Source: Novosphingobium terrae (lineage in GTDB: Bacteria > Pseudomonadota > Alphaproteobacteria > Sphingomonadales > Sphingomonadaceae). Taken from it: a DNA stretch of 64,000 bases. The notes beneath the pieces were generated by a model. The model was not told where the DNA came from. It did not search any database and saw nothing but the letters and a program-made list of their open reading frames with translations. A program made the position numbers and the translations under genes. Location: contig NZ_JABVZR010000001.1 of NCBI RefSeq assembly GCF_017163935.1, positions 2,232,001 to 2,296,000 on the forward strand. The letters run 5' to 3'. Positions 29,701 to 37,335 of the stretch are shown one piece after another (the first letter of the stretch is position 1; each line of letters opens with the position of its first letter).

Positions 29701-29979
29701 GAAGAGCTCGGCGACGCCACCAAGGCTGCGCTGGAAGCTGGCATGACCCGCTTCCGTCCCGTCCTGATGACGGCGCTGGCGATGGTGATCGGCATGATGC
29801 CGATGGCCATCGGCTTCGGCGAGGGCGGCGAGCAGAACGCCCCACTCGGCCGCGCCGTGATCGGCGGGCTCCTGGTCGCCACTTTTGCCACCCTCATGTT
29901 CGTCCCTGTCGTTTTCTCGATCGCCCATCGCAAGAGGCAGGCGGCCCCCGCCGCCCGTCTGGAGGAATCTCATGTCTGA
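26797..29979 (+). CDS. RND efflux pump inner-membrane transporter
   Basis: A 1060-aa resistance-nodulation-division transporter that pumps substrates from inner membrane or periplasm using the proton gradient. The first helix follows VALSRPLTFIVMAILIAIFG. The proton-relay Asp pair is in TM4: LAVGILVDDATVTIEN. A second bundle of helices mirrors it (IGAIMCMGVATANSILVVSF and VIGMMPMAIGFGEGGEQNAP). Large periplasmic loops lie between. The gene opens an operon: its stop overlaps the start of the membrane-fusion protein, and the outer-membrane factor follows. The order RND-MFP-OMF is the reverse of the common MFP-first arrangement. Confidence 0.94.
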   Translation: MNGIVRVALSRPLTFIVMAILIAIFGVLQALRTPVDIFPNIGIPVVATAWQYAGLSPDDMSGRIITPFERVLTTTVNDIDHIESNSMQGIGVVKIYFQPGANIERATAQVTAISQTVLKQLPPGSTPPLILNYNASTVPILQLAASGRGLSEQRLFDLGQNQIRPGLISVPGVALPYPSGGKQRQVQVDLDPQALQSKGLSAQDIGNAIAAQNQINPVGFAKIGRYQYNVALNNSPESVEAYNDLPVKTVNGATIYLRDVAHVRDGYAPQQNVVHVDGKRSVLMTVLKNGKNSTLAIVQGVKDKLPHLLETLPPQLKVNPIGDQSLFVKAAVQGVIKEGAIAAALTSLMILLFLGSWRSTVIIAISIPLAVLFAIVCLGVSGNTLNIMTLGGLSLAVGILVDDATVTIENINWHLEQGKSVMQAILDGAAQIVTPAFVSLLCICIVFVPMFFLPGVAGFLFVPLALAVMFAMIGSFVLSRTLVPTLAMYLLRPHAQEHGEHAHAPSRNPLVRLQKGFETRFERIRIGYGDLLGKALEARAIFSIGFLAVVILSLFLVPLLGRNFFPSVDAGQITLHVRAPVGSRIEDTSAQFDLIERKIRAIIPPAELATVVDNIGLPVSAINATYNNSGTVGPQDGDILITLNKEHRPSADYIRKMREQLPRSFPGTDFAFLPADITSQILNFGAPAPIDIQIVGKNASANLTYAQDILRELKAVPGVADARIQQSSSYPELKVAADRSRISQYGLTERDVTTSAANALAGTSQTAPVYFVNPENGVSYSVVAQAPEYRISSLNELSNVPVTGAAGTQPQILGGVAHFQRTGSNAVISHYNIEPIIDIYATPSGRDLGAVAHDIDTVIARMKAKAPKGTIVALRGQNVTMGVAFNGLFFGLLAAIVLIYLLIVVNFQSWLDPFVIITALPGAIAGIVWMLFITETQLSVPALIGAIMCMGVATANSILVVSFARAKLEELGDATKAALEAGMTRFRPVLMTALAMVIGMMPMAIGFGEGGEQNAPLGRAVIGGLLVATFATLMFVPVVFSIAHRKRQAAPAARLEESHV

Positions 29980-31165
29980 CACCACCATCCACCCTGACGA
30001 ACCGGCGCGGGGAATCGAAAGCGGGACGTTGAAGAAGATCGGGATCATCGCGCTCATCGTCGCGATGCTGGTCGTCGCCTGGGGCGTGTTCAGCCGTCAG
30101 CGTTCGGACACGCGCCTGGCGGAATGGACCCAGGACCAGACCATCCCCACCGTCGACGTGATCAAGCCCATGGGCATGGTCACTGACAACGCGCTGGTGC
30201 TGCCCGGCACCGTGCAGGCCTTCAATTCGGCGCCCCTCTACGCCCGCACGAACGGCTATGTTCGCAAGTGGTTCGTGGACATCGGATCGAAGGTTAAGGC
30301 GGGCCAGACGCTGGCGATCATCGACACCCCCGAGGTCGACCAGCAACTGGTCGCCGCGCGCGCCGAACTCCAGACCGCCAAGGCCAATGAGGCCCTTGCC
30401 TCGACGACATCGGTCCGCTGGGCGACCCTTCTGCGCAAGGATGCCGTTTCCAAGCAGGAGACTGACGAAAAGTCCGGCGATCTTGCCGCAAAGAAAGCCG
30501 TGACCAACGCTGCGGCTGCCAACGTCAGCAGGCTGCTTGCCCTGCAGGGCTTCTCGCGCATCGTCGCTCCTTTCGACGGCGTTGTGACCAGCCGCTCCAC
30601 CCAGATCGGCCAGCTGGTGACCGCTGGCGCCGGAACGGCAGTGCCTCTCTTCACGGTATCGGACGTCAGGACCGTGAGAATCTATGTCCGGGTGCCGCAG
30701 GCCTACCGCGCAGGTCTGCGGGCCGGTCTGAAGGCAACGATGACCTTGCCCGAATACCCCGGCCGCAGCTTCGACATCGTAATGGCGAGAACTGCGGATG
30801 CGGTGGACCAGCAATCCGGGTCCGAGCTCATCGAACTCCAGGCGCAGAACGCGGATGCTGCGCTTTCCCCTGGTGCCTACGCCCAGATCAAATTGCCCGT
30901 TTCCGGGACGAACGGCTCGGTTGTCGTGCCCGCCAGCGCGATCCTCTATCGCAGCGACGGCACGCTGGTCGCGACGGTGGGCGCTGACAACAAGGCCACC
31001 CTGCACAAGATCCAGATCGGCCGGGACATGGGCGACACGCTCGAGGTGACCGCCGGCGTCAAGGCCGATGACAAGGTCATCGACAGTCCCCCGGATTCGA
31101 TCCGCACAGGCGACACGGTGCGCATTTCGGGTCAGGAAAGAGGTGCTTCCCATGCGAAATCCTGA
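29972..31165 (+). CDS. RND periplasmic adaptor (membrane fusion protein)
   Basis: A 397-aa HlyD/AcrA-type adaptor. One N-terminal membrane anchor (IGIIALIVAMLVVAWGVF) is followed by a lipoyl half-motif with YVRKWFVDIGSKVKAGQTLA, an alpha-helical hairpin (QQLVAARAELQTAKANEAL and KQETDEKSGDLAAKKAVTN), the second lipoyl half (IVAPFDGVVTSRSTQIGQLV), and a beta-barrel/MP domain ending in VKADDKVIDSPPDSIRTGD. It joins the inner-membrane pump to the outer-membrane factor. The start at 29972 has a GGAGGA ribosome-binding site inside the preceding gene and overlaps its stop by eight bases. Confidence 0.93.
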   Translation: MSDTTIHPDEPARGIESGTLKKIGIIALIVAMLVVAWGVFSRQRSDTRLAEWTQDQTIPTVDVIKPMGMVTDNALVLPGTVQAFNSAPLYARTNGYVRKWFVDIGSKVKAGQTLAIIDTPEVDQQLVAARAELQTAKANEALASTTSVRWATLLRKDAVSKQETDEKSGDLAAKKAVTNAAAANVSRLLALQGFSRIVAPFDGVVTSRSTQIGQLVTAGAGTAVPLFTVSDVRTVRIYVRVPQAYRAGLRAGLKATMTLPEYPGRSFDIVMARTADAVDQQSGSELIELQAQNADAALSPGAYAQIKLPVSGTNGSVVVPASAILYRSDGTLVATVGADNKATLHKIQIGRDMGDTLEVTAGVKADDKVIDSPPDSIRTGDTVRISGQERGASHAKS

Positions 31166-32615
31166 GCGCCTCCTTCGCGCGGTCTGCCTCGCGCCTCTGG
31201 CGCTCATGGCCGGCTGCTCGCTGGCTCCCGCCTATAATAAGCCCACCCTGGCTACGCCGGCGTCCTACAAGGAAATGCCAGGCGGATGGACAAGTGCGTC
31301 TCCGTCTGCCGATGCGCCCGTTGCAGCCTGGTGGACCAGCTTCGGTGACAGCACCCTCAACCAGCTCGAAGAGCGCGTTGAAAAGGGCAACCCTTCGTTG
31401 GCCATCGCGCTGGCACGCTATGACGAAGCGAAGGGGGCTTTGCGCCAGACACAAGCGGACCTCCTGCCGCAAATCGCGGCTGGAGGGAGCGCGCAACGTG
31501 ATCGCGTATCACGAAACCGGCCTCTGACCACGGGCCAGGCGGCGACCTACAACGAATATCAGGCTGGCGCTTCGCTGGCCTGGGAAATCGATTTGTTCGG
31601 GCGTATCCGCAATGGTGTGAAGGCGGGTCGCGCGGAAGCCCAGGCGAGTGCCGCAGACGTCGCCGGGGTGAGGCTCGCGCTACAGACGCAGCTCGCCGCC
31701 GCCTACTTCCAGATGCGCGGCCTCGATGCCCGGGAGGGCCTGCTTCGCCAGACGGTCGAAGCCTATCAGCGTGCTTTCGACCTGACCGGAACGCGACATG
31801 AGGGCGGCATCGCTTCGGGACTCGACACCAGCCGGGCCCGGGCGCAGTTGACGATCGCGCAGGCGGAACTGGCTGGCATCAGTGCCCAGCGAGCGGCATT
31901 CGAACATGCCATTGCGGTGCTGATCGGCGAACCTGCATCGTCCTTCAGCCTGCCTGCCGATGCCAGGCTGCCTGGACCACCTTCATTTCCGACAGCGACG
32001 CCCTCTATTCTGCTGCAGCGCAGACCGGACATCGATGCCGCCGAACGTCGGGTCTACGCGGCCAATGCCAGGATCGGTGTCGCTCGCGCGGCATTCTTCC
32101 CTGCCATCTCGCTTGGGGGCGCTGGCGGCTATCAGACGACGGGCCCCAATCTGCTGAGCGCTGCCAGCAGCTTTTGGGCTCTGGGACCGGCAAGCCTGTC
32201 GCAGACGGTGTTCGACGGTGGCAAGCGGGCGGCGGGCGTCCGCATTGCACGAGCCAGCTTCGAGGAAGCTGCGGCCAGCTACAGGCAGACAGTGCTCACG
32301 GCCTTCAAGGAGGTCGAGGATGATCTTGCCAATGGCCGCGACCTCGTGAAGCAGGAGGATGCGATGCGTAATGCGGTTGATGCCGCCGATACGACCCGTG
32401 AACTCGCCCTCACCCGCTACCGCGATGGGGCAGCCGACTACCTTGATGTGGTGACAGCCCAGACTGCGGCACTCGACGCTGAGCGGAGCCTCCTGGATTT
32501 GCACACCAGGCAATTGACGACAGCGGTCGATACAGCTCGTGCCTTGGGTGGGTTCGTCCAGCTCCCGCGGGAGGCGTATGATGATCGAGACGCGCACCCG
32601 AACATGAGGAGATAG
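31152..32615 (+). CDS. Efflux outer-membrane factor, NodT-family lipoprotein
   Basis: A 487-aa TolC-like channel of the NodT family, the outer-membrane exit of the RND system. The signal is a lipoprotein type: LAPLALMAGCSLAPAYNKP, with Cys as the lipidation site. Two OEP repeats follow, the first with AAYFQMRGLDAREGLLRQTV and the second with TVLTAFKEVEDDLANGR. The middle contains RPDIDAAERRVYAANARIG, a hallmark of NodT proteins. The ATG at 31152 overlaps the end of the adaptor gene by 14 bases, showing tight coupling. No regulator gene lies next to the operon; the upstream 240-base gap at 26555-26796 must hold the promoter. Confidence 0.93.
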   Translation: MRNPERLLRAVCLAPLALMAGCSLAPAYNKPTLATPASYKEMPGGWTSASPSADAPVAAWWTSFGDSTLNQLEERVEKGNPSLAIALARYDEAKGALRQTQADLLPQIAAGGSAQRDRVSRNRPLTTGQAATYNEYQAGASLAWEIDLFGRIRNGVKAGRAEAQASAADVAGVRLALQTQLAAAYFQMRGLDAREGLLRQTVEAYQRAFDLTGTRHEGGIASGLDTSRARAQLTIAQAELAGISAQRAAFEHAIAVLIGEPASSFSLPADARLPGPPSFPTATPSILLQRRPDIDAAERRVYAANARIGVARAAFFPAISLGGAGGYQTTGPNLLSAASSFWALGPASLSQTVFDGGKRAAGVRIARASFEEAAASYRQTVLTAFKEVEDDLANGRDLVKQEDAMRNAVDAADTTRELALTRYRDGAADYLDVVTAQTAALDAERSLLDLHTRQLTTAVDTARALGGFVQLPREAYDDRDAHPNMRR

Positions 32616-32747
32616 CTGCGATGCCTTCCATCCGAACCGAAATCGTCCAAGCCAGAAAATTCGGCCATTTCCCGCGAGATTTTGGCGCGTGAAAAACGGC
32701 GACCGAAGATCTTTTGAGCCTGCGGCCAAGGTCCACGGGGAGTTCGA

Positions 32748-32819
32748 ATGCTCAACGAGCTGAGGACCTTTCAAGCGATCCCCGATACCGGCAGCCCTAC
32801 CGCCGAGGCTATCGGTTAG
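32748..32819 (+). pseudogene. Remnant of a LysR regulator N-terminus
   Basis: A 23-codon frame reading MLNELRTFQAIPDTGSPTAE then AIG and a stop. It closely resembles the first residues of LysR HTH domains (MLNELRTFxAVxxxGSxxAA). Nothing of the rest of such a protein follows in a recognisable frame; instead the sequence runs into the 3' end of the cytochrome gene on the other strand. The likeliest reading is a decayed or recombined fragment left at this junction. Confidence 0.4.
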
Positions 32820-33333
32820 GCGCTTCGCCCTGACGCCGCAGGTAGGCTATTATGTCAGCTCGATCGAGCTTGTCCTCGACGCCCGGAAACTGCATCGAGG
32901 TGCCGGGAATCATCTTCTTGGGATTGCCGATCCAGCGGTCGAGAGTGGGAATGTCCCACCTGCCGCCCTTGTCCCGCATGGCGGCGGTATAGCCGAAGCT
33001 GGCGCTGTTCGTTCCCAGGGGCTTTCCATAGACCCCGAAGAGATTTGGGCCGCCACGGTCGGTAGCTCCGTCGGTGTCGGAATGGCAAGCTGTGCACTGG
33101 CCAAATTTGGATGCGCCGGAGTCAGCGTCAGCAACGCGCATCAGATCGTCGAGGGTGGGATTCGCACCTGCTGCGGTCAGGCGCTCCTGGTGGCGATCCT
33201 CATGGCAGCCGCCGGTCAGAACCAGAGCGGCCAGCAGGAACCCACACGCCAGCTTCGCAGGACCTCGCCCGGGATTTTCATGCTGGACAGTTTGCTTCCG
33301 CCAGGCAGCTTCACGTCCGGCAGGAACGTTCAT
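32809..33333 (-). CDS. Monohaem c-type cytochrome with signal peptide
   Basis: A 174-aa class I cytochrome c. The haem-binding motif CTACH is preceded by SGASKFGQ and followed by GPNLFGVYGKPLG. The axial Met is in MIPGTSMQFPGVEDK, and DKLDRADIIAYLRRQ is the C-terminal helix of this class. The N-terminus has a basic stretch, then LACGFLLAALVLTGGCHED. LTGGC resembles a lipobox, so the protein is probably exported and may be lipid-anchored. The start at 33333 is preferred over 33381 because a GAGGG site lies just upstream. It may be an electron carrier to a terminal oxidase, but no partner gene is beside it. Confidence 0.85.
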   Translation of the reverse strand: MNVPAGREAAWRKQTVQHENPGRGPAKLACGFLLAALVLTGGCHEDRHQERLTAAGANPTLDDLMRVADADSGASKFGQCTACHSDTDGATDRGGPNLFGVYGKPLGTNSASFGYTAAMRDKGGRWDIPTLDRWIGNPKKMIPGTSMQFPGVEDKLDRADIIAYLRRQGEAPNR

Positions 33334-33606
33334 GTCTCTTGGTCCCTCTTCGGAATTTCGATGCCGCCGGCATGCAGCCACTGCTGTAGCCTGAAGCTCA
33401 TGGAGTTGAGACGATGCGCGTTGCTCCCAGCGGCATGAATTGTCCAGCCTAATCGATATGAAGGAGGGCGGCAGCCAACAGGACTTGCACGGGTGCGGCT
33501 TCGAGCGCTGCGGCGAGCACCGCTATGCACCCCGTGCTTCAGATAATTGACCAAGTCCTAGGAACCTGATCCGTGCCCTGCACTTCCATTTCGCTGGAGG
33601 TGCATC

Positions 33607-34470
33607 ATGCCCGCACGCGCTTATTGGCAAGGACAGATCCGGCTGGCGCTGGTGTCGATCCCGGTAGAGGTCTACCCGGCCACGCGCTCGGGCGCGGCCA
33701 TCAGCTTCCATCAGATCCATGAGCCCAGCGGCAAGAGGGTACGCTACGAGAAGGTGGTGCCCGGTCTGGGCCCGGTGGACCGCGACGAGATCCTCAAAGG
33801 CTATGAGGTCGAAAAGGGCGAGTACGTCCTGCTGGACGAGGAAGAGATCGAGGCGGTCAAGATCGAGAGCCGCAAGACGCTGGAACTGGTGCAGTTTGTC
33901 GAGAACGGCGCGGTCGATGTGCTCTATTATGAAAAGCCCTATTTCATCCTGCCCGCCGACGATCTGGCGCAAGAGGCCTATGTCGTGCTGCGCGAGGCCC
34001 TGAGGCAGACCGGCAAGGCCGGATTAGGCCAGCTTTCGGTGCGCGGGCGCGAGCAGCTTGTTTCGGTGCGCCCCTGCGGCAAGGGCCTGATCATGGAGGT
34101 GCTGCGCTATGCCGATGAGGTGGCCAAGGTGGCCAGTCAGTTCAAGGATCTGCCCACCGGCGACCCCAGCGAGGATCTGATCGAACTGGCCACCACGCTG
34201 ATCGAGAAGAAGACCCACCCCTTCAAGCCCGAGGCCTTCCGCGACCATTACATCGACGCGCTCCACCGCCTGATCGAGAAGAAGCGCAAGGCCAAGGGCG
34301 GCAAGCGCATTCTGGAGGATGTGGAGGAACCCGACGGCGCCAAGGGCGGCAATGTCATCGATCTGATGGCGGCTTTGAAGAAGTCGGTGGGTGGCGGGGA
34401 AAAGGCTACCCCGAAGAAACCAGCCGCGAGCAAGCCGCGCAAGGCAGCGCCAAAACGCAAGCGCGCCTGA
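33607..34470 (+). CDS. ku: Ku, non-homologous end-joining DNA-end-binding protein
   Basis: A 287-aa bacterial Ku. It forms a homodimeric ring on double-strand ends and recruits LigD. The Ku fold begins ARAYWQGQIRLALVSIPVEV and contains the conserved IHEPSGKRVRYEKVVPG, EVEKGEYVLLDEEEIEA and FILPADDLAQEAYVVLREAL. The C-terminus is a long Lys/Ala-rich tail (KKPAASKPRKAAPKRKRA), typical of Ku proteins that bind DNA non-specifically. An AGGTG ribosome-binding site lies before the ATG. The stop is two bases before the ligD start, so both are expressed together. Confidence 0.96.
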   Translation: MPARAYWQGQIRLALVSIPVEVYPATRSGAAISFHQIHEPSGKRVRYEKVVPGLGPVDRDEILKGYEVEKGEYVLLDEEEIEAVKIESRKTLELVQFVENGAVDVLYYEKPYFILPADDLAQEAYVVLREALRQTGKAGLGQLSVRGREQLVSVRPCGKGLIMEVLRYADEVAKVASQFKDLPTGDPSEDLIELATTLIEKKTHPFKPEAFRDHYIDALHRLIEKKRKAKGGKRILEDVEEPDGAKGGNVIDLMAALKKSVGGGEKATPKKPAASKPRKAAPKRKRA

Positions 34471-34471
34471 C

Positions 34472-36994
34472 ATGGCGCGCGCCGATCCGCTCAAACCCTA
34501 TCGTGCCAAGCGCGATTTCACCCGCACCAGCGAGCCTGCCGGTGATGAAGCCATTGCGCGGGCTGCGGATGGCAAAGGCCCGATCTTCGTCGTGCAAAAG
34601 CATGATGCCACCCGCCTGCACTGGGATTTCCGGCTGGAGGTCGATGGCGTCCTCAAAAGCTGGGCCGTCACGCGCGGCCCCAGCGTCGATCCCGCTGACA
34701 AGCGCCTCGCCGTGCGCACCGAGGATCACCCGATGTCCTATGCCCATTTCGAGGGCAACATCCCCAAGGGCGAATATGGCGGCGGCACGGTGATGCTGTG
34801 GGATCAGGGACATTGGGCGCCGGTGGAGGGCAAGAGCGCCAAGGATATCGAAGCGGGCCACCTCCACTTTTGCCTCTTCGGCGAGCGGATGAACGGCGAA
34901 TGGCTGCTGGTCCGCATGAAGCCGCGCGGGAAAGAGAAGCGCGAGAACTGGCTGCTGCGCAAGGTGCAGGATGCCCATGCCGGGCAGGGCGACATGCTGG
35001 TGGAACGCAACCTCACCAGCGTGCTGACCGGGCGCAGCATGGCGCAGATCGCGGCAGATACGGGCGGCACGCAATCGCTGGCGGGGAAGAAAGGCAAGGC
35101 CTTTGCAGAGGTGATGCAGCAGGCCGAAACCCATAACCGGAAGAAAGCCAAGGCCGCCCGTCCACGCGCTAAAACCCGGAGGGTTTCAGGCCCGCCCACG
35201 TTCGAACCGGTCCAACTGGCCACGCTGGTCGATAGCGTTCCGACCTCCAACGCCTGGATGCATGAGATCAAGTTCGACGGCTATCGCATTCTTGCTGCCG
35301 TTGCCGGGCAAACGGTGCGGCTGTTCACCCGCTCGGGCCTCGACTGGACGGAGAAGTTTCCGGCCATCGCTCAAGCGCTGACGCGGCTCGACCTGCCCGA
35401 TGCTCTGATCGATGGCGAGATCGTCGCACTGGACTCCAAGGGGAACCCCAGCTTCTCCGCGCTGCAGGCCGCGTTGAAAGGCGATGGGCAGGCCCCCATG
35501 GCCTTCTTTACCTTCGACCTGCTGCGCCTTGCCGGGCAAGATCTCAAACCGCTGCCCAACATCGAGCGCAAGGAGCGACTGGAGGCCTTGCTCGCCGACG
35601 CCCAGCCGCCGCTCCATGTCGCCGACCATGTTATCGGCTCGGGCGAGGCGTTGCTCACCGCCATGTGCCGGGCGGGACAGGAAGGCATCATCGCCAAGCG
35701 CATCGATGCCCCCTATCGCGGGAAACGCAGCCGTGACTGGCTGAAGATCAAATGCACGCTGCGGCAGGAGTTCGTCATCCTCGGCTGGACAGAGAGCCCC
35801 GCCAAGGGCCGGCCCTTCGGCGCCCTGCTGCTGAGCCAATGGGAAGGCGGGACGCTGACCTACAAGGGCAAGGTCGGCACCGGCTTCGACACCGGCCTGC
35901 TGGCCGATCTGGCACGCACCATGAAGCCCCTCGCCCGCAAGACAGCGGCAGCAGAGGTCCCCCGAGCCGAGACGCGCGGCGCCCATTGGCTCCGCCCCGC
36001 GCTGGTAGCCGAAATTACGTTCGCCCAGTTCACCGCCGAGGGGCGTGTGCGCCATGCCAGCTTCGTCGGGCTGCGTCAGGACAAGAAGGCCAGCGATGTG
36101 ACGCCGGAAACCAGCCAGCCCGCACCCGAAGCTCCCATCATCGCCATCACTCACCCGGACCGCGTCCTGTTCCCCGAAAGCGGGCAGACCAAGGGCGATC
36201 TGGCATCCTATTATCAGGCCATCGCCCCGCTGATGCTGCCCTTTGCCGCTAATCGTCCCTTGAGCCTCGTGCGCTGCCCGCAGGGCCGGGCCAAGCAATG
36301 CTTCTTCCAGAAGCACGACAGCGGCTCCTTCGGCGAGCATGTCTTTCATGTGCCGATCACCGAAAAGGACGGCGGTGCCGAGGACTATCTCTACCTCACC
36401 GAGGCGCAGGGCCTGCTGGCCTGCGTGCAGATGGGCACCATCGAATTCCACGGCTGGGCCTCCACCGCACAGCATGTCGAACAGCCCGATCGCATGATCT
36501 TCGACCTCGACCCGGATGAGGGGCTGGATTTCGCGCAGGTCAAGAAGGCCGCCAATGACATTCGCCGCCAGTTGGCCGATCTCGGGCTGGTCAGCTTTCC
36601 GCTGCTCTCGGGCGGCAAGGGGGTGCATGTCATCGTCCCCCTGCGCCCCGGCCATGACTGGGAGGCGCATAAGGATTTCGCCAAACGCTTCGCCGAAGCC
36701 ATGGCGCTCAGCGAACCCGACCGCTTCACCGCCACCATGAGCAAGGCCAAACGCAAGGGCCGCATTTTTATCGATTGGCTGCGCAACCAGCGCGGCAGCA
36801 CGGCGGTGCTGCCCTACTCCACCCGCGCCAGAGAAGGTGCCCCTGTGGCCGTGCCCGTCGATTGGGACGAGCTGGATGGCATGGACCATGCCCATCCCTT
36901 CTCCATCGCCAATGCCACAACGCTGATCGAGCGCGCGCAAAGCAAGGCGCTCAAAGGCTGGAGCTTTGCAGATCAAACGCTGCCCGATCTTTGA
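34472..36994 (+). CDS. ligD: Multifunctional DNA ligase D (PE-ligase-polymerase)
   Basis: An 840-aa LigD in the PE-LIG-POL order. The 3'-phosphoesterase domain (about 1-200) has FVVQKHDATRLHWDFRLEVD and IPKGEYGGGTVMLWDQG. The ATP-dependent ligase domain (about 245-540) has the catalytic Lys in HEIKFDGYRILA (residue 267), DALIDGEIVALD and motif V EGIIAKRIDAPYRG. The archaeo-eukaryotic primase-type polymerase domain (about 580-840) has the metal-binding DLDP in MIFDLDPDEGL, SGGKGVHVIVPL and FIDWLRNQRGSTAVLPYS. All three active sites look intact. With Ku it completes two-component end joining. Confidence 0.97.
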   Translation: MARADPLKPYRAKRDFTRTSEPAGDEAIARAADGKGPIFVVQKHDATRLHWDFRLEVDGVLKSWAVTRGPSVDPADKRLAVRTEDHPMSYAHFEGNIPKGEYGGGTVMLWDQGHWAPVEGKSAKDIEAGHLHFCLFGERMNGEWLLVRMKPRGKEKRENWLLRKVQDAHAGQGDMLVERNLTSVLTGRSMAQIAADTGGTQSLAGKKGKAFAEVMQQAETHNRKKAKAARPRAKTRRVSGPPTFEPVQLATLVDSVPTSNAWMHEIKFDGYRILAAVAGQTVRLFTRSGLDWTEKFPAIAQALTRLDLPDALIDGEIVALDSKGNPSFSALQAALKGDGQAPMAFFTFDLLRLAGQDLKPLPNIERKERLEALLADAQPPLHVADHVIGSGEALLTAMCRAGQEGIIAKRIDAPYRGKRSRDWLKIKCTLRQEFVILGWTESPAKGRPFGALLLSQWEGGTLTYKGKVGTGFDTGLLADLARTMKPLARKTAAAEVPRAETRGAHWLRPALVAEITFAQFTAEGRVRHASFVGLRQDKKASDVTPETSQPAPEAPIIAITHPDRVLFPESGQTKGDLASYYQAIAPLMLPFAANRPLSLVRCPQGRAKQCFFQKHDSGSFGEHVFHVPITEKDGGAEDYLYLTEAQGLLACVQMGTIEFHGWASTAQHVEQPDRMIFDLDPDEGLDFAQVKKAANDIRRQLADLGLVSFPLLSGGKGVHVIVPLRPGHDWEAHKDFAKRFAEAMALSEPDRFTATMSKAKRKGRIFIDWLRNQRGSTAVLPYSTRAREGAPVAVPVDWDELDGMDHAHPFSIANATTLIERAQSKALKGWSFADQTLPDL

Positions 36995-37335
36995 GCAGAG
37001 TATTTTTTGGCTTCCCGACATCAGTCCTAGGACCGTTCCGAATGTAGTAGGCGCGACACCTGAGCGGCCGCAGCAGCGCCACTGTAGCCCCGACTGCGCG
37101 ACGCTTGCGATCACGGCTGGGGCAATCGATCGGTCTGCCAAGCAGGCTCGCATCGGTGATCACATGGGCATCTGTATGGTAGAGCGCATCGGCACCGCCA
37201 TTGGTGCGCGCTGTTTGGAATTTCGCAGCTTTCTTCTCCGACCATGCCTGGGCGCCTCAATCGGGCAAAACTGCCCGCGCCATCTTGGCCTCATAAAAGA
37301 AGATGCCATAAGGATATCTCTCTCAATCATGCGTG
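36995..37335. other. Non-coding gap between ligD and the OLD nuclease gene
   Basis: About 340 bases with no supported gene. The frames that cross it look like random extensions of neighbours. It marks the change from housekeeping-type genes to the accessory island. I saw no tRNA or recognisable repeat. Confidence 0.5.

Noticed and set aside
32809..32880. Continuation of the LysR remnant in another frame over the cytochrome 3' end
   Set aside because: A faint HTH-like reading exists, but the minus strand there clearly encodes the cytochrome C-terminal helix.
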